Part shown: positions 1-11,809 of the stretch, piece after piece
Numbering within the stretch: position 1 is the stretch's first letter
Layout: each line of letters begins with the position of its first letter
Assembly (NCBI GenBank): GCA_002917075.1
Contig: NTMA01000056.1
Span: 124,001-188,000, forward strand
Source of the DNA: Hawksworthiomyces lignivorus
Taxonomy: Eukaryota; Ascomycota; Sordariomycetes; Ophiostomatales; Ophiostomataceae
DNA: 64,000 nt
Direction of reading: 5' to 3'
Made by a program: the position numbers and the translations under genes
Notes under the pieces: model-generated
Database searches by the model: none
What the model saw: the letters and a program-made list of their open reading frames with translations, nothing else
Told to the model about the DNA's origin: nothing

Positions 1-3000
1 TGAACGCAGCACAGACTCGAAACGCTTCACTTCACGCGCGGATGCACGGTAATATGAGGTAGCGAATAGGAAGATGAGGAACAGAGGACCCAGGGCAATA
101 GCAAAATAGTGGAAGAAGGCGATGATGAGCGCAAAGACGGAGATAATACTGCCCACGCTGAAGAAGTACATACGCATAGCATCGCTCAATGTGTTGTCGA
201 GAACGTCCACATCACGGCTGAACCGATTTGTAATACGGCCAAGAGGCGTCGTGTCGAAGAAAGACATGGGTGCGCGCAGCACACGTGCGATAGCACGGCG
301 CAACATGGTTTTGGATGATGTTGTACCAAAAATGGACAGCGACACCATAAAGGCAAACATAAGGCCAGCTTGAGCAGCACCCAGACCAGCATAAACACCA
401 ATATATACACCCGTCGAGTAGCCAAACTTGTCAGATGTCCAATAAGAGAGCCAAAGAGACGTCGCGATGTTAGAACCCTGTGCTATAATCAAGAGGAAAA
501 CGACAAGGGGGCCGTTCAAAATAGTACCGGATGACCGGATGTAGTCAGCGATAGTTGACCATGGCACACTTGCAACAGCGCGTTCTTCGCTCTGCATCAG
601 GCCCTTTCCCTTCTTCTTCTTCTTCTTGGCATCGTCATCTGCAGACGGTGCAGCAGGGGCAGGCGCATCTTGCTCTTCTTCAACAGCCGTCGACTCCATA
701 AGCTGCTGGAAGCCTTCGTGGTTGCGCATGAGGTTCTCGAATGTGTCTATCGCCTGGATCTTTCCAGACTCCATCCAAATGATGCGGTCGCAGCGGTTGA
801 GCACCCACAACTGGTGTGTTGCCAGAATACGACACTTGTCCTTCAGCAGTCCCAGGATGGCATTGTCAAAGATGTGCCGGCCAACGTGGGCGTCGACGGC
901 GCTCAGGGGGTCATCCATCAGCACGATATCTGCATCAAAATAGATTGCCCGTGCAATGTTCAAACGCTGCTTCTGGCCACCAGAAATAGTGATGCCTCGC
1001 TCGCCAATCTCAGTGGCATCGCCGGCCGGAAGCATGTCCAAGTCGGGTTGTAGAGCACACCTATTAAATGTTAACAATATGACAAGAGGCAAGAAGGTGC
1101 AAGCCTCTAAGCAGAGGCAGGCGGAACCGCCGACAAAAGTCGGAATAGTTACTTACGCGTTAATAACGTTCCGATACCACTTCTTGTCCATGTCCTTACC
1201 AAAAAGAATATTCTTCTGCAAAGTGGTGTTCTGGATCCAGGCATACTGCGGGCAGAAAGCACGGGACGCACCAAGCACGACCTCGCCGTTTGTCTTGCGC
1301 ATGTCGCCGGCTAGAGCTGCCAAAAGGGAGCTCTTACCACTGCCGACAGATCCAATAACAGCCACGAGCTCGTTGCGACCGATGGAAAAATTGAGGTCTG
1401 TCAGCTTAAAGGGCTCCGGCTCCTCAACTAGCGTGCTAGCAGTATCCCCGGCACTGCCATCAGAGGAGTTTGGACGTGCGCCGTTGCCAGCGTCTTTTTT
1501 CTTCTGCTCTTTCTTCTTGTTGCTGTCTTTCTTGTTTGCGCCGGCAGTTAACTCGTCAGCCTCTTGCGTGGGCGTTCTTTCCCACGTAAAGCTAGCGTCG
1601 TGCATCTCGACAGCATTTGGTCCTTCGGGCTTCCACACAACTTCCTCCTCTCGCTCCTCAGCCAGCAGAAAATCCTGGATGCGCTTAACGGAGCTCCAGG
1701 CATCAGTGACTTGACCGATGACAAGAGGAAGGAGGTTGAGCGGCATGCGCAAGCCATTGAAGAGGGCAAGCGACGAAAACACTTTAGCCGGGGCCAAATC
1801 GTGATGCGAGAGCGAGAAGGCGATGAATGATAACATCGAGGCGAAGATGGGCAGAGACAAGCTGATGGCCATAATACCGTTGCGGATGGACAGCAGTACC
1901 TGAATCATGGAAATCTCCTTCGCGCGATATTCTTCAAGCCGGGCCAAGAAAGAGCTCTCCCAGCCAAAGTACTTGACAAAGCGCACCGACTGCAGAATCT
2001 CCTGCGTGAGGGAAACACGCTGATCCGTGATACGGTTGATGCGCTTGCGGCGCTTGAAGAGGCTCTTGATGGCTCTCGTCAGCAGCGGCATACCGATCAC
2101 GAGCAGGGCAAAGCCAGCAAGCGCAGCGTAAGTCAAGTTAATCAGAAGCAAGACAAGGGTGATGATGCAAGAGATCGGAGCGGTCCAGATAATATGAAAA
2201 AGACCACAGGCTTGGTCAATACGGTACGTGTCCACGCTCATTAGATTGACAATTCGACCATTGCCCCAACCCACGCCGTCGCCAGCGATTAGGGAGGATC
2301 CTTGAGCAGCAGCAGCAGCAGCATCCGCGTTCATGCGCTTTTGTTTCTCTTTGCCGCCTTTTTCATCATCGCCAGCACTGTTGACGTTCCCAGTTGCACC
2401 CTCTGCAGCAGCATTGGCTTCCGCTGGTGCTGCGCGACCTCCAGCTTTTGCGCGGCCAGAGATGACCATGCTTTTTTCATAGATCAAGTTGATCAAAGTC
2501 GCTCGTACTTGACCACCTATCATCATGCCGCGGAAAATGAAATGGTTTGTTCCCAAGCTCTGGCACATCTGCATAATTGTCACGCCGAAGACGAGACCGA
2601 GACCGCGGCCAATGTTCGGTGCTGGGCCACCGCCGACGTTGGCCTCATAAGCATCGGTAGCAAACTGGATGAGGAAACGAAGGGTGAACGGAGACATGAC
2701 TTGAAAGATGGCCGAAGAGAGCTGGCAGAAGCCGCCTAGCCAGAACTCAAAAAAGTAAGCCTCGTGCATCGCCCAGAGAAGGGGATATTTATCGCCACGG
2801 GCCACCCGGCGTTTAAACGACACCCGCACACGCTCCGTCATAGGCTCAACCGCACGGCTAGGGTTGACCTGCCAGATATCGTTCATTTCAAGCGGGCGTT
2901 TGTAGCCGGTCTATTACCTACTTAGCATTTTCTATCATATGACACAGCGAAAGTGTACCCAATATGGGCACGTCTAAAGACGTCGGTGGAGGAACACGAC

Positions 3001-3403
3001 TTACCCGCATCAGCGAGCCTTGCCAGTGGAAGAGCAATTTGCTGAAAAAGTTAGCTTGAGCCTCCGGAGACTCCGTTCGTTCGTCGGGTACAGGCGCTAC
3101 ATCTCCCCAGCGCAATGGATTGATTTTGTCAAAGAAGGTCTTTTTCCTGGCTGGCACTGCGGGGGAAGATGCTGCGGTGCTGACCACGCTGACCTCGGTG
3201 GCGTGGCTCTTGACACGATTCAGCTCGGCTTGCTGCTGCTCGTCGTCGATGTCAGAATCTTGGCCCATGGCACCGATGGCCACCTCCTTCTCGCTGATCA
3301 CATCTTCGTCTGTTTTCGGAAGAGCCGCATTGCTGATCGGATCAGGCCCATCGTTGATCTCTCTCTCATGCTCCTTTTCGTCTTCATAGTCCTTGTCTCC
3401 CAT
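1..3403 (-). CDS. yor1: Yor1-type ABC multidrug transporter (MRP/ABCC family), 5' part only
   Basis: Full-size ABC exporter of the ABCC family, closest in layout to yeast Yor1, a plasma-membrane drug and organic-anion pump. Exons on the minus strand are 3403-3005, 2910-1157 and 1060-1 (continuing off the window). The joins restore the Yor1-like stretch HWQGSLMR/TGYKRPLE/MNDIWQVNP and, at the second join, NVINA/CALQPDLDML. The first 130 residues are acidic and cytosolic. A first membrane domain follows, then nucleotide-binding domain 1 with Walker A GSVGSGKSS (about residue 653), signature ISGGQKQR (about 743) and Walker B DIVLMDDPLSAVDAHV. The second membrane domain begins (SSKTMLRRAIARVLRAPMSF) and runs past base 1, so the second ATPase domain is not visible. 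An Ala/Lys-rich insert (about residues 310-340) sits in the first membrane domain. Start ATG 3403 is the first in frame. Substrate cannot be told from sequence. Confidence 0.93.
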
Positions 3404-6400
3404 TGTGCAGTCTTGGGACAACAACGCGCCAGCACACCGGAGGCGACAAAGGGGGCAGAATCAGCCAACCTGGCCGCGAATGTATATTTAAGCAAGCTCG
3501 GCGTAGGAAGCCAGATAGCCTAGCAACTTAAGTTTTTACAGAGAGGCTCGCCGAACAAGCCTAACTCACTCGCCAAACTCACTCGCCAAAGCAATGCGTC
3601 TTGTCCTAAATGCTTGGCAAAACTTTAAGGGATAGGCGCAGCTTTATTCTCTGAGATAAGTCACCTATCCAGGGACCAAAAAGAGAGCGAAGCTAAAAGA
3701 GAATGACAAAACACCTAACGACAGCAGCTGGTTATACAAAAAACAAAGAAAGGAAGATAGAAGCCCGATTTTTGTACGCTTTCGGGTCGGATTGCCACAA
3801 TCAGTTTTGGACCTAGCACCACCTTTTTATCCAACTTTTTCCCATTCCTAAAAGTTTTATTGTTAATTATCTGCTTCCTTAGCTCTTTGGGGGGCGTCTG
3901 GGGATAGTGGATTACAGTACCGATTGTGGCAGGCGGACTCGGAGATGACGGCGATTGTGGTTGCCGACAAGTGGAGCCCAGAACAGAATGTCGTTGCGCT
4001 CTTCTAGATTGGCTAACTCGCAGGCCCATCACTTGCTATTACACGGGCTTGACAGGGCATCTTGCAGATGCACACACACTGGCAACGGCAAGAGAAGTCA
4101 CACAAGGCCACACGCGGCACGATAGTTTACTGCGCTGTTAGCTGCAAAGCTCGAATATACGGAGTACGACTACGCAGCTGTCGCCACGGGTTGGCTTCCC
4201 ACGCTACGCAGTCAGGGACAGTGCCCTCTGAGTCTCCACATTGGGGTTCTTGTTTTCTGACAAATACACATGCAGGTCTCTGGCAGTGAGTGGAAGACGA
4301 TCTTGCAATTCCCATGAACGATTAAGGATCACCACTAACTGGCGGATTGAATTCTGCCTCTGTCGCCTCTCCCCTTTTAATTTCCAGTTTGTTTTTATTT
4401 TTGTGTTGACGAGCAAAGCTGTCGTCGTGCGTCATAGAGCAATAGCAAAAAAAAAAAAAAAAAAAAAAAAAAACGGGCTGCAAGTCGCAGCCTCCATCAA
4501 TAGCGGCTCCCTAATATAAGAAGACGGCAGGCAATCAAAATATAAAAGAAAACTGCCGACCAGAACCAGGTGCATGGCGCAACTCAAATTGTCGGGCTGC
4601 ATGCTTATAAAGTTGTGCAATAACGGGTTCCTTTGGCTGGGGGAAAGGGAGGCAAGAAAAAGGGACGAGAAGTACAACATAATACACTGCATGTTGAGTA
4701 CGCAAGTGACATCGTGCTCGTTACTCTGCAGAGTCGGTCAAGTCCTAGCTGGAGGACATGACAAGAGTCAGTGAGTCAACCAGGGTTCGCAATTGCTGGC
4801 GACCGGCAAATCGGCACCGGAAAGGCTAGAACAAAAAAAAATTTGCTGGCCTGTGTGGCTTGGTTAAGAGCTCTGGATAGCTGGACCTGCTTGATGGCCG
4901 TGCTAATCGATCAAGTGCAGATAAAGGCAAAGCGCAAAAAGGTGTGATGCAGCCGACATATGGCTTGCTTACGATGTACAAGAAAAAAAATTATTACCCT
5001 GCTCCTATCAGGCACCTTTTGGTCCTAGAGATTGACCCTTTACTAGATATTAGCGCCTATGACGATGGGTGCTAAATAGGCGGCCTTCCATTTTTAATTT
5101 TCTATTTTATTTTATTTTATTTTATTTTTGCTGCTCTGAACTGGAGACTGCTGGAGCTATTGCTGCCTAGGACCAGAAAGAAGAGGCGGTAAAGGTTAGA
5201 GGAAAAGGAGCATCGCAAGCAAAAGAGGCCCCGGAGAATAGGAGTTTACAGAGTTTCCGATAGCGGTGGCCACTGAGCCACTCGAGCTGCCGGCGTCGGT
5301 ACCGGTAGGTGGGTTTGAATTCTCCCTCCTCTATCAATAAGCATATTATTATTATTCTAATTCTCAAAGAAAAAGAAAGAAAAAAGGTCGTAAGATTTCC
5401 CGCATGGCACAGAAATCACAGACGCCCGAAAGAGAGAACTGGCGGAGTGTAACCCTACTGGTTGACAGCCCGTGAAGTAATACCGGCTCGCAATGGCCAC
5501 AAGGCAAGTCATATTCCAACACGGTCACAAACAAATTCCGGTCACGGCATGGAGACGTATTGTTCGACTGGGAAAGCCTTAGTGCTATAGTTAGAATCCA
5601 ACAGGCAACATGACGCACAGCGAAACGACTTACGGCGCCGACCTGCTTAGGTTGGATGCGACCAGCAGCCGTGCATACACAAACAACATTGAGGCTACGA
5701 GGTGTTGAACAGGTTCGATGGATTCAAATTCAAGCGAAGGGAGAAAGCGGCTCAGAACGATCGTCCCCATTCCCGTCTCTGCAAGAAAGTCTTTTCAATC
5801 GCCACCGGCCGGGACACAGATCTAGTAGACACAGTTCCTTGCGCTCCTTTACCCCCCCCCCCTTCTCCTCCTTTCTATCATGCACATCTCAACGCTGCGG
5901 CAGTTACCTGCCTTTCCAGACGCCCGTCCTTGGCTGTTTTCCTTATCTCCACCTCCTTCCACCGACAACGGTACCGGCCTCCGATGTATCCCACCTACAC
6001 CTCTCTGCTGCCGTCGTCCCGTGTCTACACGAGAGCCACCAGTCGCAGCCCCGGGCTGCGAAATCACCGTCCAAGGCTGCAGATCTACGGCGCCAAGTCA
6101 AAACAAATCCTGCTCAAAGGTTCTTCATTAGCCTTTCCTCATTCGTTTCTCATCTTCAGTGAATCATCTACATGTCCAATCAACTGCCGGCAGTTTAGAG
6201 CTTTGCCTGCCAGGTTTGGTTGATCGCTGGGCTAGTTGTGTAAAACGCAATGTCGTTGTAAGCATGCTTGGTTCGTTCCCTCATATCGTAATCCTCTTAC
6301 ATGATAATCCGAGTTTTTTTGCCTGAGGATACTACGTAACGAATTCATTTCATGAAGCTTAAATTTCATCGGACGTTGCCACCCGCCGATGTGCCGTTCG

Positions 6401-7278
6401 AACGCAGAGGGAACTGTCTCGTCTCTAGTACGAGTACAAGAGTAACCTTTTTTTTTTGGAGTTATCGCCCCGATTCTTTTCTGTGGAGAACGAAGTTTAG
6501 TTCTTGACCCCTGCTTTGTAATTGAAGGTAGGCTTTCCTTCAGTTCAATAAAACCCAGCGCGTGCACCGGTTTGGACACAAACAAGTGCCACATTTCGTA
6601 TTAATGCTGTTCTGGAGAGGGAGGGTTATTAAGCCTATACGCAGCTGTTAGCACAGGGGCGCAAGAGAGTTTGTTCACTGCGTATTGCACTTATTAGTGG
6701 TCCCCGCTTTCAATTTCGGAAAGTTGAAGACGACATAGTGAGAACTCTTGATGTGTAGCTGACCTATCAACACATACCGAACGCCTCTCACAAACGAGGC
6801 ATCGGAACTATAGAAGAAATATGTACAAGACCCCTGGCTCGTCAACGAGTCTGTGATTATTATTGCCATTCGGATGCAAGACTTAGTGATGGCTTCTCAA
6901 AATTCGAACATGGTCTACTCTTTCCAAACACCAAGCGAGCTTACTTGGGTGCTCTGGTTAATGCTAGAAAGACTGCAAAAGGTGGCCAAGTTAGATATCT
7001 AGGCTCGCAGAGATCCCAGTCATGAAAAGCAAGCGATGAAAGTCAAGTTTTCTTATTCTTGTTCTTAGAAATCCAAAACCTAGAGTAGAAAAGAATCTAG
7101 TAACGCATGTTGAAGAAAACATAAATGTTGAAAGCAAGCAACAGATTATAGGAAAAGAAAGCACAAATTCCATCGTAGCCTTTGCTCGTTCTGTTCCATC
7201 TTAATAAGAATAAAAAAAAATTACACAGAGAGACTCTGTGATAGTCTACTCTTTTCTCTCCATGGTACCATTTTTTGT
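3404..7278. other. Intergenic region, no gene supported
   Basis: This 3.9-kb stretch separates the yor1 start from the 3' end of the ies1 homologue. I see no credible coding sequence; open frames are short and unlike known proteins. It holds a 27-base A tract (4447-4473), TTTTA repeats (5103-5129), a CT-rich segment (about 5820-6010) and one copy of the motif TACGGAGTAC (4158-4167). The part next to 3404 should carry the yor1 promoter. Confidence 0.6.
4447..4473. repeat. Poly-A tract, 27 bases
   Basis: An uninterrupted run of 27 A residues in intergenic DNA. It could be a retroposon-type A tail or a simple slippage tract; no reverse-transcribed gene copy is recognisable beside it. Confidence 0.9.
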
Positions 7279-10135
7279 TCATTCGGAATCAGTGTCGCCA
7301 TCCCCCATTCCCAAAAGCGTCTTGTCCATATCGTTGAGCTCTTCGTCGTCGTCATTGTCATCTTCTTGTTCCTCTTCTTCTATTTCAGCAGGTTGCCCTT
7401 CCTCTTCCTCTTCCTCTTCTTTCTTAATAGGCTTTGATGACTTTGACAGCTTAATAGACTTCGATGGTCGGGACGCCCGAGAAGACGGCTTCGTCTTCTT
7501 GATGGTGACACGGGGTTTTGAGGCGCCGAGGCCTGATGCCCCGCCGCGGGTCTCGTCAGCATCTGCCTCAGCTTCCTGCTCACCTTCCAAGTCGGCATCT
7601 TCCGCGTCAATATCGGCATCCGCTTCTCCTTCTGCGCCGCTTGCGAGGGCCGTGGCATCTTTCGCTGCGTCTTCCGCATCATCAGCATCGTCCACGTCAT
7701 TCATAGCAATGTCTTCATTCGTCTTCGACGATGCTGCGGCGCGCCGGCGGCGGCTGCTAGACGAAGCAGCAGCAGTGCCCGCCTTAGACACCCGGGAACC
7801 TCGTGCCCTGCTCGAAGAGCCCCCTGCAGCCGTGCGACGACGCTTGGTAGACGGCGCTGGGATCTCCAAGAGACTCATGGACATGTCTGGGTCGCCTTCT
7901 AAATCCTGCTCTTCCTCGGTCTCATTCGGGTCCTTGAAGTCATCGTCGGCATTGACACGAGGCCGTTTAATGGGCGCCACAACCGCGTGACTGCTCGCAC
8001 CTTCCCATCGATTAACGCGGCGACAAGCACGGCGCATGGCGGCAGCGTAAGCAGTGATCTCTTCGCCAAAGTCGTCGCTCTCTTCGCTGAGCTGGACCAG
8101 ACCGTAAAAGCCGCGCTCGCGGAATGCGTCACCTGTCAGCATGTTTTGTGGTGCGCCAGGCTGCGAAGAAAAAAGCCCGCGGTTGAAAACCAGATTCTCT
8201 TCATTTTCACTGTCTTCGAAGGGGTCATCCACTTTCTCGAGACGCTGCAGCGCTCGCAGGATGGCTCCTTCTGTGCGGCGCATCTTGCGTGCCCGATGAT
8301 GCTTCCGATGCATGCCACGAGACAGGAGGTATTCAATCCGCTGTTTGCGATTGTTCTCCACTGCGATCTGGTGCGCTGTGGGCGGTCGCGGCTTGCGGCT
8401 GGGCGCCACTGGGGTGTTGCCACCTGCGTCTCCGTCGTCGTCGTCCTGGTCCTGCGACCGATCTAGCCCCCGATCCGATCTCTGCGGCTTTCTTCTCCTG
8501 CGCGCTTGCTGCAGCTGCTGTTGCTGATGCAGCTGCTGGAGCAGCGGAGGCTGTCGAGCGGGAGAGGAGCCATCTACGATCTGGTATTTGAGGGGACCAG
8601 ACCGTCGAGAACCTGCGCCTGAGCCAGAGCCTCCGAGTCCACCGGCGCCGAAAGACCTGGCGAGAGACCGTGGTGGCGGCGTTGACCGCGAGCTGTCTAC
8701 ATCGCTGTCATGTTTTGACGGCCGAATGCGTGGAAGAATTGCTGGCGGACCCGAACGGTCATTGTCGGTCCCAGCAGCGGAAGCATCTTTCGCTTCCTTG
8801 ATCTCCTCTTTCACGGTAGAGGGACGCGTATAAGGCCGAGAGCTGCGTTTGTGCGCAGGCATCTCGACAAACTGCTCGTTGAGCAAGATCTCGCGACGCA
8901 GATCCTTCTTGGCGATACCAAATTCCCGCTCTTCGGCAGTGTCTTGATTTTCTTCGGCTTCCTCTTCCGGCGAGAGATCTATCATCTTGGGCACGCCTTG
9001 GTTGGCGACGTGGACATTGTAGTCGACGCCGGGTCCGAATGGGTTCTCCTCGCAACCCTCTTCTGTAAAATCCGACTCGAGATAAAACCACATGATCCAT
9101 AAAAAGGCTGTGGCGCGAGACTTGCTCGAAAGATTGGTCTTCATGAGCAGATCGTGGAACTCCCGGCCCGGAGGAAAGTGCAGCTCGGCAACTTTGGACG
9201 CGCTCTGACAGATGAGGAAGATGAGATTGACCGGGTTGGTCCGGGGTGGGTCTGAGTCCTTGAGCATATCGAGTGATCGAGGCTCGGGCCGGTCTTCGGT
9301 GCCGCCCTTGAGAATGGACTTGAGACGGGGGGCATCTTGCAGCTGCTTGTAATCATGAGCGTCTTGGTTGGCTTGGAGCGAAGGGATGGCATGATATGTG
9401 CGAAGCTGGGCGCGCATCTCAGGGAAGACTTTGGCGTGTTAGATGCGACATACGAGACATGAAATTTTAAGAAACTCTTTGGAGAACACATGGAAAGGAA
9501 ATACGTGAAAACTCACAGTTCAAGGTTGTGTTCATGCGGCCAATGTTGACCAGCAGACACACCATGGCCATGCTCTTCGCGGCCTGGCGGTCGCTGAGGA
9601 GCTTGTCGTGTAGGATTTTGCTCGTCTTGCTGCTGCGCGCCATGGTGTCGATATAGAGGTCGGCGAAGCATTGCTTGCCGATGGTGTCCGGCTCGTAGCT
9701 GTTGGTAAAGACCTTGTGTTCGTCGTCAAAGACAGCGCGCAGGAAGTCGTACTGGATGTCGGCACGCCAAAGCGGCTCTCCATCCTCTTTCTTTAGGTGG
9801 CGGATCTTACCAATGGCGCTGGGGTCCTTAAACAAGCCATTGCCAATAGTGCCGCCGTTTGCACCACCGCCGTCTTCCTTTCCCGCGCCTCTCGCAGCAG
9901 CGGAGTCTCGGCCGCTACGGCTGCGGCCGCCGCCACGGGCACCGTGTCCGTGGCGGTCAGATGCCTCGGGCGTGTCGAGCATACGGCCAGTTCTTGGCGT
10001 ATCATTCCCGTTGTCCTCTTCATCTTCGGTTATGTTCGCTGTAACAGCGGTCATGAAAGACCTGTCGTAATTCGGTGGCGAGCTAACAGGCTCGACGTCG
10101 GACAGGCCAACGGGCGAACTAGGAGCGGCAGCCAT
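7279..10135 (-). CDS. ies1: INO80 chromatin-remodelling complex subunit Ies1 homologue
   Basis: Probable nuclear subunit of the INO80 nucleosome remodeller. Exons are 10135-9517 and 9428-7279 (88-nt intron, GTGAGT donor). The protein is about 922 residues. The join gives MNTTLN/FFPEMRAQLRTYH, a continuous block typical of fungal Ies1. The conserved region spans roughly residues 100-330: GEPLWRADIQYDFLRAVF, MARSSKTSKILHDKLLSDR, MAMVCLLVNIGRMNT, DPPRTNPVNLIFL and SSKSRATAFLWIMWFYLESD. The C-terminal 500 residues are low complexity: Gln-rich, basic RRRRK patches, Ser/Ala/Arg runs and long acidic stretches ending DGDTDSE. That is usual for fungal versions, which vary greatly beyond the core. ATG 10135 is the start because the frame upstream looks like leader. 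Assignment rests on the N-terminal block; the acidic tail carries no family signal. Confidence 0.85.
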
Positions 10136-10941
10136 GGCTGCTGGCGGGTTCGCGCTTGTCGGAAAGGAATGGATGTTCGCAGCGAGGAATAGGCTTCGAT
10201 TGAAGACGAGCTGACCAGCTGACCTAGCGGAAGTCCCTATGGCAAAGCACTGTCGCAGATGCAGAAAGAGGAAGAGATATCGAGACAAAGGCTGCGCAGA
10301 AGCGGATGAATAAGAGACGCAAACACGCAAACAAGTAAGAGAAAGATAAAGAGTAGAGAGGGAAAGCGAGAAAGCGAGAAAGTGAGGGCGAAAGGAGGCT
10401 ACAAAATGAACAGAAAAAAGGGAAGGCGCACAATTAGCTCCGCAGATGGGGAAGAGGCAAGCTTATCATGACGCGAAATTACGATAGTAGGAGATGATGA
10501 AAATGGTTGACAGGATGCACAGGAGATGTAGGGGATGACGTGGATGATGGCCCTAGATCAAAAGTGCAAAAGAAAAGAAAATGGAATGAAGCCCGACACC
10601 TAAACAAAAGGCTGAGTTGACGATGTGTGGTATGTTGCATTAATTTTTTTCTGGCTTGTGCTACTATATTACAAAGTCTTCCCCCCAAGGCTAATAGCAA
10701 AACGATCACTATAATAAGGATGCCGTTCTTCTCGCGCTGCTGGGCCAGTGTCTCGCGCGCTGCTACGGAGTACTCGTCTACAAAGAGCTGAATGGTGAGA
10801 AACACGTCCTAAAACTCCATAATATCAAGTTAGCCCCTTTCTTCGCGTAGTATGGAGTACATTAAGAAGTATTGCATATATACCATATAGTTGATGTTCC
10901 CCAAATGAAATCGGCTATATAAAAATATATATGAATTATAC

Positions 10942-10979
<38 letters not shown>

Positions 10980-10980
10980 A
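10942..10980. repeat. ATCT tetranucleotide microsatellite
   Basis: Nearly ten perfect tandem units of ATCT within an AT-rich intergenic island. Likely length-polymorphic. Confidence 0.92.
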
Positions 10981-11223
10981 TATAAAGCAAAAAGTTCACG
11001 TTAAGAATGAAACGAAATTTTACTTAATGGGGTCCATAAGTGCCCCATAAATTACCCTTTTAAGACGTAATCCTATTGTTTAATTGGCTAATTTACTTCT
11101 CTACTACCTTACCTACTATGTACTTACACTACCAATTTTTTCATTGGTTGTCTTTTAAAATCCCCATAAATCCCTGCTTTTCACCTAATCTCCGCGTAGC
11201 AGGCAGCCCGTCTCATATTTTGT

Positions 11224-11241
11224 CCCCCCCCCCCTACGGGG

Positions 11242-11273
<32 letters not shown>
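11224..11273. repeat. C11 / G31 homopolymer pair
   Basis: Eleven C residues (11224-11234), a short TAC-GGGG-C spacer, then 31 consecutive G residues (11243-11273). The C and G runs can pair as a hairpin, and the G run alone could form G-quadruplex. Assemblers often misjudge such lengths, so the exact count is uncertain. Confidence 0.85.
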
Positions 11274-11275
<2 letters not shown>

Positions 11276-11809
11276 TTATAAGCCCTGTAGCGTAGCAGAT
11301 AGCTAACTGTCATAGTGCTGTAAACGCTATAACAGATCAAGCTTCCACAACCGCTAAAACACTACTAAACTTTTGTTTTAATCCTTTTATTCTTTTTCAC
11401 TTTAATAACATAACAAAATCTTTCTACGTCTGCGAAGCAGGCAGGTTGCGGCTAGTATAGGTAATATATTAGTGTACTTCAGCTTTATCAGTCTAGATCT
11501 CTCTGAGGAGGAAACAGACAAAAAAAGAAAGAAATTAAGCAGCTCTTCTTCTCGCAAAGCTCCGGTCTCAGGCGATTCAATCGCTGCAATTTTGTGTGGT
11601 ATTCTTGGGTGTTACGAGCAACTCGCAGGCGGCTCCGAAGTACACATTTTGTCTGACATTTGGCGATATATCCCTCTCTCCCTTATCGCAATTTTTTTTT
11701 TCTTTGAAGACAAAGAGCTAGGCAGAAAAAGAAACAGACCAGAGAACCAAACGCAGGAAAACTAATAACAAGAAACATCTGGTTAATTAAAGAAGATATA
11801 CACAAAAAT

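Larger units (their letters stand above)
10136..11809. other. Intergenic region with microsatellite, AT-rich island and poly-G tract
   Basis: Divergent upstream region of the ies1 homologue (-) and the oxygenase gene (+), 1.7 kb. The side near 10136-10430 is purine-rich on the plus strand, so CT-rich in the ies1 leader direction. From about 10820 to 11480 the DNA is strikingly AT-rich and contains an ATCT microsatellite and a 31-base G run. No coding sequence seen. Confidence 0.6.

Noticed and set aside
5708..5735. GGTTCGAT B-box-like string
   Set aside because: The needed flanking T-arm pairing and an upstream A box are absent.
5656..6223. Two overlapping plus-strand frames of about 170 codons
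   Set aside because: Composition follows the CT-rich DNA (Ser, Pro, Arg, His); no domain, no splice context, no resemblance to known proteins.
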